Assembly (NCBI RefSeq): GCF_003052605.1
Contig: NZ_QASO01000030.1
Coordinates: 1 to 64,000, forward strand
Length of the DNA: 64,000 nt
Source: Ectopseudomonas oleovorans
GTDB taxonomy: Bacteria > Pseudomonadota > Gammaproteobacteria > Pseudomonadales > Pseudomonadaceae
Direction: 5' to 3'
Part shown: positions 7,753 through 15,105 of the stretch, piece by piece
Numbering within the stretch: the stretch's first letter is position 1
Layout of the letters: the number at the start of each line of letters is the position of its first letter
Program-made: the position numbers and the translations under genes
Notes under the pieces: generated by a model
The model's database searches: none
The model's input: only the letters and a program-made list of their open reading frames with translations
What the model was told of the DNA's origin: nothing

Positions 7753-8196
7753 ATGGCACGCCTGACCCTCGATTTTCCCGAAGACCAGTACTGCTACAGC
7801 ACTCACCTGACCGTACGCGTCACCGACATCAACGGCGCCAACCACTTGGGCAACGACTCGATGATCTCGATGATTTCCGAGGCGCGTGCGCGTTTCCTCT
7901 TCGAGTTCGGCATTCGCGAAACCGACGGCAAAGGCACCAGTATCATTGTCACCGACCTGGCCACCACTTACCGCGCAGAGGCTCATGCACGCGACCAGTT
8001 ACTGTTCGAGGTCGGGGTGATGGACTTCAACCGCTATGGCGGCGATATCACCTTCCGCATCACCCGTCCGGCCGATGGTGCGCTGGTGGCCATGGCCAAG
8101 TCCGGCTTCGTGTTCTTCGATTATCTGCAGTCGAAGGTGGTGCCGATGCCGGAATCCTTCAGCGCCAAGTTCCCCAAGGTCAATCGGCTCGACTGA
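7753..8196 (+). CDS. Hotdog-fold acyl-CoA thioesterase family protein
   Basis: 147 residues. The central block TVRVTDINGANHLGNDSMISMISEARARFLFEFG matches the 4-hydroxybenzoyl-CoA-type hotdog pattern, with the NHLGND segment at the usual catalytic Asp/Asn position and the long helix after it. The C-terminal strands (DITFRITRPADGALVAMAKSGFVFFDY) complete a single hotdog. Substrate unknown. The ATG follows the lyase stop by 38 bp, so the two may share a transcript, although no functional tie is obvious. Confidence 0.8.
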   Translation: MARLTLDFPEDQYCYSTHLTVRVTDINGANHLGNDSMISMISEARARFLFEFGIRETDGKGTSIIVTDLATTYRAEAHARDQLLFEVGVMDFNRYGGDITFRITRPADGALVAMAKSGFVFFDYLQSKVVPMPESFSAKFPKVNRLD

Positions 8197-8332
8197 CTCA
8201 GCGATACCAATGCTTCAGGGCTACGGGCGAACAGGCGTCTGCAAACTTGCACAGTTATTGCTGCTAATAACGTGACACATTGTCATTCGTCTGCTACGCC
8301 TAGGTCAGAACAGAAAAAAGGGGGGATCGAGG

Positions 8333-8503
8333 ATGACCGACACCTACCGCCGTGCCCGTCAGGCGGGGCTGCTCAGCAATCTGCTGGCACTCGCCCTGCT
8401 GACCGCGCCGCTACCCACTCACGCAACCAGCGTTGCCCAACTTTCCAGCGTCCAGTCTCAAGCCACTCTCAGTACGCAGCGATCGCCCCATTCGGGGGCA
8501 TAG
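8333..8503 (+). CDS. Possible short secreted peptide
   Basis: 56 codons with a positively charged N-terminus (MTDTYRRARQAG), a hydrophobic core LLSNLLALALLTAPLPTHA with a good signal-peptidase site after THA, then a polar serine/threonine/glutamine-rich tail. GAGG lies close to the ATG, with GGGGGG further up. It stands alone between the thioesterase and the nasA promoter. It may be a real exported microprotein or the 5' remnant of a longer secreted protein; I recognise no family. Confidence 0.35.
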   Translation: MTDTYRRARQAGLLSNLLALALLTAPLPTHATSVAQLSSVQSQATLSTQRSPHSGA

Positions 8504-8583
8504 ACGGCGCAAACGCCTCGTTTTACGGCAGTACTGCGCGTATTGAAGGTGCGTAGCGCCTGATCCCAGGGCCTCTGCTCGGT

Positions 8584-8599
8584 TGGCTCGGCTCTTGCT
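8584..8599 (+). promoter_or_regulatory. Sigma54 promoter of nasA
   Basis: TGGCTCGGCTCTTGCT matches TGGCACG-N4-TTGCT with one mismatch and correct spacing. A start near 8610 puts the first hexaloop hairpin at the very 5' end of the transcript. Confidence 0.8.
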
Positions 8600-8613
8600 T
8601 ATTCCCTCGCACC

Positions 8614-8655
8614 AGGTAGCCAACGGCGGCCACCTCCCTCACGACAAAGACGTCG
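8614..8655 (+). promoter_or_regulatory. ANTAR-target (NasT) double-hexaloop leader RNA of nasA
   Basis: First hairpin: AGGTAGCC-(AACGGC)-GGCCACCT, 8614-8635, with one internal mismatch. Second hairpin: CGAC-(AAAGAC)-GTCG, 8642-8655. Both hexaloops have A1 and G4. The second overlaps the 5' arm of the terminator beginning at 8650, the same mutually exclusive arrangement as before nrtA. Confidence 0.7.
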
Positions 8656-8699
8656 CCTCACCTCGCCTTCATGGCCTGTGGTGAAGCGGCGTTTTTTTT
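8650..8699 (+). terminator. Leader attenuator terminator of nasA
   Basis: ACGTCGCCTCACC (8650-8662) pairs with GGTGAAGCGGCGT (8680-8692) with one mismatch, followed by a run of eight T. It lies about 200 bp before the nasA start codon; the stretch in between (8700-8895) holds no convincing gene. Confidence 0.82.
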
Positions 8700-8895
8700 C
8701 GTGTTCGCCCCAGTGACCGGGGCCGGCGCAGGCATCGCGATCCGAGCCTGCACCGCAATCGCGCAAACCTGCTGTGGCTTCGGCCGCAGGGCTCTGCACC
8801 ACAAGTGCACGGCCTTCCCGGCAGACGCGGCCGCCGTGTCCACGACCACGGTTCGCCGCGCCTGGCCGGGCTCCTTCTCGCTGATGAGGTGATCG

Positions 8896-10107
8896 ATGAA
8901 TACAAGTTTCTGGAAAGCCGGCCACGCCCCCACCCTGTTTGCTGCCTTCCTCTATTTCGACCTGAGCTTCATGGTCTGGTACCTGCTCGGCCCACTGGCG
9001 GTGCAGATCGCTACCGACCTCGACCTCAACGCCCAGCAACGCGGCCTGATGGTGGCCACGCCGATTCTCGCCGGCGCCGTGCTGCGTCTGCTGATGGGCT
9101 TTCTCGCCGACCGCCTGTCGCCAAAGACCGCCGGCCTGCTCGGCCAGGTGGTGGTGATAGTCGCGCTGTTTTGCGCCTGGCAGATCGGCATCGGCAGCTA
9201 CGAGCAGGCGCTGCTGCTCGGCCTGTTCCTCGGCTTCGCCGGCGCGGCGTTCGCCGTGGCCCTGCCGCTGGCCTCGCAGTGGTACCCGCCGGAGCACCAG
9301 GGCAAGGCCATGGGCATCGCCGGCGCCGGTAACTCCGGCACCGTGCTGGCGGCGTTGTTCGCCCCCGGCCTGGCCGCGCTGTCCGGCTGGCAGAACGTGT
9401 TCGGCTGGGCGCTGATCCCGCTGCTGGCGACCCTGGTGATCTTCGCCCTGGTGGCCAAGAATGCGCCGGAACGACCCAAGCCCAAGGCCTTCGGCGACTA
9501 CCTCAAGGCCCTCGGCGATCGCGACAGCTGGTGGTTCATGTTCTTCTACAGCGTCACCTTCGGCGGCTTCATCGGCCTGGCCAGCGCCCTGCCCGGCTAC
9601 TTCAGCGACCAGTACGGGCTGAACCCGGTGACCGCCGGCTACTACACCGCCGCCTGCGTCTGCGCCGGCAGCCTGCTGCGCCCGCTGGGCGGCGCTCTGG
9701 CCGACCGCATCGGCGGCATTCGCACGCTGCTGATGATGTACACCATCGCCTCGCTGTGCATTGCCGTGGTGGGTTTCAACCTGCCCAGCGCGACCGCTGC
9801 CCTGGCCTTTTTCGTCGCCGCCATGCTCGGCCTTGGTGCTGGCAATGGCGCGGTGTTCCAGCTGGTACCGCAGCGTTTTCGCAGGGAAATCGGCGTGATG
9901 ACCGGGTTGATCGGCATGGCCGGCGGCATCGGTGGTTTCTTCCTCGCTGCAGGCCTGGGCACCATCAAGCAGCACACCGGTGACTACCAGCTGGGCCTCT
10001 GGCTGTTCGCCAGCCTCGGCGTGCTGGCCTGGGTCGGCCTGCATGGGGTCAAGCAGCGCTGGCGCACCACCTGGGGTAGCGCCGCGGTGACCGCCGCACG
10101 GGTGTGA
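8896..10107 (+). CDS. nasA: Nitrate/nitrite transporter, major facilitator superfamily (NasA/NarK type)
   Basis: 403 residues with 12 predicted membrane helices. Two nitrate-signature segments are present: GFAGAAFAVALPLASQW...GIAGAGNSGT in the first half and LGLGAGNGAVFQLVPQRF...GMAGGIGGFF in the second. Both are diagnostic of NNP-family porters. It imports nitrate for assimilation alongside the ABC system. GATGAGGTGATCG gives a ribosome site before ATG 8896. The PP2C-kinase gene follows by 116 bp with an intergenic palindrome, so it may be co-transcribed from the nasA leader. Confidence 0.93.
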   Translation: MNTSFWKAGHAPTLFAAFLYFDLSFMVWYLLGPLAVQIATDLDLNAQQRGLMVATPILAGAVLRLLMGFLADRLSPKTAGLLGQVVVIVALFCAWQIGIGSYEQALLLGLFLGFAGAAFAVALPLASQWYPPEHQGKAMGIAGAGNSGTVLAALFAPGLAALSGWQNVFGWALIPLLATLVIFALVAKNAPERPKPKAFGDYLKALGDRDSWWFMFFYSVTFGGFIGLASALPGYFSDQYGLNPVTAGYYTAACVCAGSLLRPLGGALADRIGGIRTLLMMYTIASLCIAVVGFNLPSATAALAFFVAAMLGLGAGNGAVFQLVPQRFRREIGVMTGLIGMAGGIGGFFLAAGLGTIKQHTGDYQLGLWLFASLGVLAWVGLHGVKQRWRTTWGSAAVTAARV

Positions 10108-10134
10108 GCGAGCCCTCAACGACCGGCCACACTG

Positions 10135-10197
10135 CGTAGGGTGCGCCGCGTGCACCAGCGATTTGCGTCGAGCCTGGTACGCACGGCGCACCCTACG
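10135..10197. repeat. Intergenic palindrome, CGTAGGGTGCGCC family
   Basis: CGTAGGGTGCGCCG at 10135 pairs with CGGCGCACCCTACG ending at 10197, with GTGCACC and GGTACGC as inner arms. It is a near-complete copy of the element seen partly at 2530 and degenerately at 57952. Confidence 0.75.
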
Positions 10198-10223
10198 GTC
10201 CAAAGATCTACGGAAACCGCATC

Positions 10224-11891
10224 ATGGCCCTGCAACTGAGCATCGGCGAAACCAGCGCCATCGGCCCGCGCAGCGAGAACCAGGACGCGCTGCGTGTGGT
10301 TACCCCGGCGCCGGCCCTGGCCGCCAGCAAGGGCTACCTGCTCGGTCTGGCCGATGGCGTCAGCCAGTGCGCCGACGGCGGCCTGGCCGCACGCGCGACC
10401 CTGCAGGCGCTGGCACTGGATTACTACTCCACCCCGGAAACCTGGCCGGTGCAGCACAGTCTGGACCGCCTGCTCATTGCGCATAACCGCTGGCTACAGG
10501 CCAACGGCGGCGGCCAGCCGCTGCTGACCACTCTCACCGCCCTGGTGCTGCGCGGGCGGCGCTACACCCTGGCGCACATCGGCGACAGCCGCGCCTACCT
10601 GTGGCGCAACGGCCAGTTGCTGCGCCTGACCGAGGACCATGTGTGGGAACAGCCGGGCATGCAGCACGTGCTCAAGCGCGCCATGGGTCTGGATCAACAC
10701 CTGGCGGTGGACTACCGCGACGGCGAGCTGCAGGCCGGCGACCGTTTCCTGCTGGTCAGCGACGGCGTCTGGGCGTGCCTTAACGACAAGCGCATCGGCG
10801 AGTTGCTGCAACGAGACGATGACGCCGAAGCGATCTGCCAGGCACTGGTCGACGAGGCGCATCACGCCGGCAGCCAGGACAACGCCAGCGCCCTGCTGGT
10901 GCACGTCGAGCAGCTCCCAGAAGCCGCGCTGGCCGACACCCTGGCCCAGCTCGAACATTGGCCTCTGCCGCCGCGCCTGCGTGAAGGCCAGGAGTTCGAA
11001 GGCTTGCAGGTCGAAGGCCTGCTCGGCGAATCGCGCCAGTCGCTGATCTACCGGGTGCGCGACGCGGACCACCAGCCCTGGCTGCTCAAGACCCTGCCGC
11101 CCAGCCGCGCCGGCGAGGAGCAGGCCGGCCCGGCGCTGCTGCAGGAGGAATGGTTCCTGCGCCGCGTCGCCGGTCGTCACTTTCCCGAGCTGCATGCCCT
11201 ACCGCAGCGCCAGCATCTGTATTACGTGCAGCGCGAATATGCCGGCCAGACCCTGGCCGCGCGCCTGCAGCAGCATGGCCCACTGAGCCTGGCCGACTGG
11301 CAGGACCTGGCGCCGCGCCTGATCAAGGCACTCGGCCTGTTGCACAGGCGCAATATCATCCACCGCGACATCAAGCCCGAGAATCTGCTGCTCGGCGACG
11401 ACGGCGAACTGCGCGTGCTCGACTTCGGCCTGGCCTACTGCCCGGGCCTGACCCGCGACGAGGCCCACAGCCTGCCCGGCACGCCCAGCTATATTGCCCC
11501 CGAAGCCTTTGCCGGCAGCCCGCCCAGTGCGCAGCAGGACCTCTACGCCGCGGGCGTGACGCTCTATCACCTGCTTACCGGACACTATCCATATGGCGAA
11601 GTCGAAGCCTTCCAGCACCCGCGCTTCGGCCAACCGACACCGGCCAGCCGCTACCGCCCGGACTTGCCTGCCTGGCTCGATGAGGTCTTGAACCGCGCGG
11701 TAGCCGCCGCCCCAGCGCAGCGCTTCGAGACCGCCGAGGAGTGGCTGCTGGCACTGGAAAGTGGCGAGCGCCAGTCCCTGAACAACCACCCACGACCGCT
11801 GCTGGAGCGCGAGCCACTGCTGGTGTGGCGCAGCGTGGCGCTGGTGTCGCTGCTGCTCAACCTGCTGCTGGCGTTCCTCCTGCTCAAATAG
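10224..11891 (+). CDS. Bifunctional PP2C phosphatase / Ser-Thr protein kinase with C-terminal membrane anchor
   Basis: 555 residues. The N-terminal PP2C domain (about 1-235) has its metal/phosphate motifs: ENQD (18-21), ADGVS (43-47), HIGDSRAYL, LVSDGVW and SQDNASALL. A kinase domain follows (about 255-515): candidate ATP lysine in LLKTL, catalytic HRDIKPENLL, DFGLAY and APE-type IAPEA. The glycine loop is degenerate (LLGESRQSLIYRV). A hydrophobic segment (about 535-554) ends the protein, so it should be an inner-membrane protein with both enzymes in the cytoplasm. It lies between nasA and nirB, the position I recall for a kinase gene in P. aeruginosa. Targets in nitrate assimilation are inferred from position only. 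Confidence 0.88.
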   Translation: MALQLSIGETSAIGPRSENQDALRVVTPAPALAASKGYLLGLADGVSQCADGGLAARATLQALALDYYSTPETWPVQHSLDRLLIAHNRWLQANGGGQPLLTTLTALVLRGRRYTLAHIGDSRAYLWRNGQLLRLTEDHVWEQPGMQHVLKRAMGLDQHLAVDYRDGELQAGDRFLLVSDGVWACLNDKRIGELLQRDDDAEAICQALVDEAHHAGSQDNASALLVHVEQLPEAALADTLAQLEHWPLPPRLREGQEFEGLQVEGLLGESRQSLIYRVRDADHQPWLLKTLPPSRAGEEQAGPALLQEEWFLRRVAGRHFPELHALPQRQHLYYVQREYAGQTLAARLQQHGPLSLADWQDLAPRLIKALGLLHRRNIIHRDIKPENLLLGDDGELRVLDFGLAYCPGLTRDEAHSLPGTPSYIAPEAFAGSPPSAQQDLYAAGVTLYHLLTGHYPYGEVEAFQHPRFGQPTPASRYRPDLPAWLDEVLNRAVAAAPAQRFETAEEWLLALESGERQSLNNHPRPLLEREPLLVWRSVALVSLLLNLLLAFLLLK

Positions 11892-11999
11892 CCCATCCCG
11901 CACTAAAGCAGCGCAAAGCGCCTCTCAACGGTGCACAAACCCACTCACCAGCTTCACCCAAGTGACTGAAAAGCCTGAAAAACCGTGATTTGATCGAGT

Positions 12000-12015
12000 T
12001 GGCACAAGGGCTGCA
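12000..12015 (+). promoter_or_regulatory. Sigma54 promoter of nirBD-nasC-cobA
   Basis: TGGCACAAGGGCTGCA: GG and GC elements are correctly spaced, with TGGCAC perfect and two departures elsewhere from the consensus. Transcription would start near 12025, 15 bases before the leader hairpins. Confidence 0.75.
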
Positions 12016-12039
12016 TTCACAACTACCACAAACCACATA

Positions 12040-12103
12040 AAGTGCGACCTTCAACGACGAAGGCTGCACTTCCCGATAGAACGGGACCTGGACAAAGGCG
12101 TCC
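12040..12103 (+). promoter_or_regulatory. ANTAR-target (NasT) leader RNA of nirB, with an extra hexaloop
   Basis: First hairpin 12040-12071: outer stem AAGTGC/GCACTT, inner stem CCTTC/GAAGG, loop AACGAC. Middle hairpin 12072-12085: CCCG-(ATAGAA)-CGGG. Third hairpin 12090-12103: GGAC-(AAAGGC)-GTCC, overlapping the 5' arm of the terminator. All three loops are six bases with A1 and G4. This fits NasT-mediated antitermination; the middle hairpin is extra compared with the nrtA and nasA leaders. Confidence 0.75.
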
Positions 12104-12140
12104 TCGCTAGGTGACTAGCGGGACGCCTTTTTTGTTTTTT
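12094..12140 (+). terminator. Leader attenuator terminator of nirB
   Basis: AAAGGCGTCC (12094-12103) with CGCTAG inside pairs perfectly with CTAGCG and GGACGCCTTT (12115-12130), followed by TTTGTTTTTT. It lies about 110 bp before the nirB start. Confidence 0.88.
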
Positions 12141-12247
12141 ATGGCCTGCCATCCCTGGCGGCCACTCTTCGAGCCGTCGCGGAGCGACGTTAAAAATTGC
12201 TCCCGACAATTTTTTCGACCGTGATTTTTCTTCAGGAGATGGCCGGC

Positions 12248-14704
12248 ATGCAAAAACTCAAGCTGGTGATGATCGGCAACGGCATGGCGGGTGTACGCAC
12301 CCTCGAGGAGCTGCTCAAGCTCGCCCCCGATCTCTACGACATCACCGTGTTCGGCGCCGAGCCGCACCCCAACTACAACCGCATCCTGCTCTCGCCGGTG
12401 CTGGCTGGCGAACAGACCTTCGAGGAGATCGTGCTCAACGATCTCAACTGGTACGCGGAAAACGACATCAAGCTGCTGCTGGGGCGCAAGGTGGTCAAGA
12501 TCGACCGCAAGAAGCGCCTGGTGATCGCCGACGATGGCAGCGAGGCCGAGTACGACCGCCTGCTTATCGCCACCGGCTCCAACCCCTTCATCCTGCCGAT
12601 TCCGGGCAAGGACCTGCAGGGCGTGATCGGCTATCGCGACATTGCCGACACCCAGATGATGATGGACACCGCCAAGACTCATAAGCACGCGGTGGTCATC
12701 GGCGGCGGCCTGCTCGGCCTGGAAGCGGCCAACGGCCTCAAGCTGCGCGGCATGGACGTCACCGTGGTGCATATCGGCGACTGGCTACTGGAGCGCCAGC
12801 TCGATAGCACCGCAGGCCGTTTGCTGCAGAAATCCCTGGAAGACCGCGGCCTGAAGTTCCTCCTGCCCAAGCACACCGCTGAACTGCTGGACAACGGCGA
12901 AGGCCGCGTCTGCGCGGTGAAATTCAAGGACGGCGAAGTGATTCCCGCCGACCTGGTGGTGATGGCCGCCGGCATCCGCCCCAACAGCGAACTGGCCGAG
13001 AGCGCCGGCATCGCCTGCAACCGCGGCATCCTGGTCAACGACACCATGCAGACCTATGACCCGCGCATCTATGCCATCGGCGAGTGCGCCAGTCACCGCG
13101 GCATCGCCTATGGTCTGGTGGCGCCGCTGTTCGAGCAGGCCAAGGTCTGCGCCAATCACCTGGCCCAGCTCGGTTTCTCCCGCTATCAGGGCTCGGTGAC
13201 CTCGACCAAACTCAAGGTCACCGGTATCGACCTGTTCTCCGCCGGCGAATTTATGGGCGGCGAGGGAACGGAAACGATAACGCTGTCGGACCCCATCGGC
13301 GGCGTGTACAAGAAGCTGGTGATCAAGGACGACGTGCTGGTCGGCGCCTGCCTGTACGGCGACACCGCCGACGGCGGCTGGTACTTCCGCCAGATCCGTG
13401 AGAATCACAACGTCAGCGAGATCCGCGACCACCTGATGTTTGGTGAAGGTGCCATCGGCGACGTCGGCCATCAGGGCGCCGACAAGACCGCCAACATGCC
13501 CGACAGCATGGAAATCTGCGGCTGCAACGGCGTGTGCAAGGGCACCATCGTCAAGGCCATCCAGGAAAATGGCCTGTTCTCGGTCGACGAGGTCAAGAAG
13601 CACACCAAGGCCGCCAGTTCCTGCGGCTCCTGCGCCGGCCTGGTCGAGCAGATCCTGATCAGCACCGTCGGCGGCGCCGCCGACGTCAAGCCCAAGAGCG
13701 AGAAGGCCATCTGCGGCTGCAGCGACCTCAACCACGGGCAGATTCGCAAGGCCATCCGCGAGCAGCACCTGACGTCGATGGCGCAGACCATGGCCTTTCT
13801 CAACTGGAGCACGCCCAACGGCTGCGCCACCTGCCGCCCGGCGCTCAACTACTACCTGATCTCCACCTGGCCGGGCGAGGCCAAGGACGACCCGCAGTCG
13901 CGCCTGATCAACGAACGCGCCCACGCCAATATCCAGAAGGACGGGACGTATTCCGTTGTTCCGCGTATGTGGGGCGGCGTGACCAATCCCTCCGAGCTGC
14001 GCCGCATCGCCGATGTGGCCGACAAGTACAACGTGCCCATGGTCAAGGTCACCGGCGGCCAACGCATCGACCTCCTGGGCATCAAGAAAGACGACCTGCC
14101 AGCGGTGTGGAAGGATCTGGACATGCCTTCCGGCCACGCCTACGGCAAGTCCATCCGCACGGTGAAGACCTGCGTCGGCAGCGAGTTCTGCCGCTTCGGC
14201 ACGCAGAACTCCACTCAGCTGGGCATCGACCTGGAGCACGACCTGTTCAACATGTGGTCGCCGCACAAGGTCAAGCTGGCGGTCTCCGGGTGCCCGCGCA
14301 ACTGCTCCGAGGCCGGCATCAAGGACGTCGGCATCATCGGTGTGGATTCCGGTTTCGAGATGTATATCGGCGGCAACGGCGGGATCAAGACCGAGGTGGC
14401 CGAGTTCTTCGTCAAGGTCAAGACCGCCGAGGAAGTGCGCGAGTACAACGCCGCCTTCCTCCAGCTGTACCGCGAGGAGGCCTTCTACCTCGAGCGCACC
14501 GTGCACTACCTGCAGCGCGTCGGCATGGAGCACATCAAGAAGGCGGTGCTGGAAGACGAAGCCAATCGCAAGGCCCTGGCCGCACGCCTGCACTACGCCC
14601 TGTCGTTCGAGCAGGACCCGTGGAAGGAACGCATCGAGACGCCGCAACTGAAGAAAGAGTTCGACACCATCAAGGTCGTGCAAATCGAGGAGGCCACCGT
14701 ATGA
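12248..14704 (+). CDS. nirB: Assimilatory nitrite reductase, large subunit
   Basis: 818 residues. The N-terminal flavin part has dinucleotide folds VMIGNGMAGVRTLEEL (about 7-22) and VVIGGGLLGLEAANGL (about 146-161). Two BFD-like [2Fe-2S] segments follow (CGCNGVCKG with SSCGSCAG, then CGCSDLNHG with NGCATC). The siroheme/[4Fe-4S] domain carries CVGSEFC and CPRNC, the four cluster cysteines. It reduces nitrite to ammonium with NAD(P)H in the cytoplasm. ATG 12248 is chosen because AGGAG lies ten bases upstream; ATG 12239 is too close to it. The stop overlaps the nirD start (ATGA). Confidence 0.96.
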   Translation: MQKLKLVMIGNGMAGVRTLEELLKLAPDLYDITVFGAEPHPNYNRILLSPVLAGEQTFEEIVLNDLNWYAENDIKLLLGRKVVKIDRKKRLVIADDGSEAEYDRLLIATGSNPFILPIPGKDLQGVIGYRDIADTQMMMDTAKTHKHAVVIGGGLLGLEAANGLKLRGMDVTVVHIGDWLLERQLDSTAGRLLQKSLEDRGLKFLLPKHTAELLDNGEGRVCAVKFKDGEVIPADLVVMAAGIRPNSELAESAGIACNRGILVNDTMQTYDPRIYAIGECASHRGIAYGLVAPLFEQAKVCANHLAQLGFSRYQGSVTSTKLKVTGIDLFSAGEFMGGEGTETITLSDPIGGVYKKLVIKDDVLVGACLYGDTADGGWYFRQIRENHNVSEIRDHLMFGEGAIGDVGHQGADKTANMPDSMEICGCNGVCKGTIVKAIQENGLFSVDEVKKHTKAASSCGSCAGLVEQILISTVGGAADVKPKSEKAICGCSDLNHGQIRKAIREQHLTSMAQTMAFLNWSTPNGCATCRPALNYYLISTWPGEAKDDPQSRLINERAHANIQKDGTYSVVPRMWGGVTNPSELRRIADVADKYNVPMVKVTGGQRIDLLGIKKDDLPAVWKDLDMPSGHAYGKSIRTVKTCVGSEFCRFGTQNSTQLGIDLEHDLFNMWSPHKVKLAVSGCPRNCSEAGIKDVGIIGVDSGFEMYIGGNGGIKTEVAEFFVKVKTAEEVREYNAAFLQLYREEAFYLERTVHYLQRVGMEHIKKAVLEDEANRKALAARLHYALSFEQDPWKERIETPQLKKEFDTIKVVQIEEATV

Positions 14705-15018
14705 ACTGGCTGGATATCTGCGCCCTGGAAGAGATCAACGTACTCGGCTCGCGCATCATCGCCGGGCCGAAAGGCGATATCGCCATCTTCCGCACCAGTA
14801 ACGATGAAGTATTCGCCCTCGACGACCGCTGCCCGCACAAGGGCGGGCCGCTGTCCCAGGGGCTGATCTACGGCAAGCGCGTGGCCTGCCCGCTGCATAA
14901 CTGGCAGATCGAGCTGGAGTCCGGCGAGGCCGTGGCGCCGGACGTGGGCTGCGCCCATCGGCACCATGCCAAGGTGGAGAGCGGCCGCGTGTTGCTGGCA
15001 TTCGCGCAACGCAACTAG
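14701..15018 (+). CDS. nirD: Assimilatory nitrite reductase, small subunit (Rieske-like)
   Basis: 105 residues, the usual NirD size. A complete Rieske ligand set is visible: C44-P-H46 and C63-P-L-H66 (CPHKGGPL...CPLHNW), so unlike some enterobacterial NirD it could hold a [2Fe-2S] cluster. It partners NirB. The start overlaps the nirB stop by four bases, implying translational coupling. Confidence 0.94.
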   Translation: MNWLDICALEEINVLGSRIIAGPKGDIAIFRTSNDEVFALDDRCPHKGGPLSQGLIYGKRVACPLHNWQIELESGEAVAPDVGCAHRHHAKVESGRVLLAFAQRN

Positions 15019-15026
15019 CCAGCCCT

Positions 15027-15073
15027 GTGGGAGGCGCTTCAGCGGCGACGGTCGCGGCTGAAGCCCCTCCCAC
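15027..15073. repeat. Palindrome between nirD and nasC
   Basis: GTGGGAGGCGCTTCAGC pairs with GCTGAAGCCCCTCCCAC across 13 bases, with one mismatch. It is another family of intergenic REP-like element, placed just upstream of the nasC ribosome site. Confidence 0.7.
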
Positions 15074-15105
15074 CAGAACTTCCCCGCGCCTCAGGAGCTC
15101 CGAAC

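Noticed and set aside
8671..8892. 73-codon frame between the nasA leader terminator and nasA
   Set aside because: It starts inside the terminator loop, has no ribosome site and no sensible composition; it lies in the untranslated leader.
8599..10203. Antisense frame of 534 codons opposite nasA
   Set aside because: Histidine/glutamine/glycine-rich shadow composition; nasA is unmistakable on the plus strand.
12785..14683. Long antisense frame (632 codons) opposite nirB
   Set aside because: The composition (valine, alanine, aspartate, histidine, leucine) is that of a GC-rich shadow frame, there is no domain, and nirB on the other strand has all its motifs.
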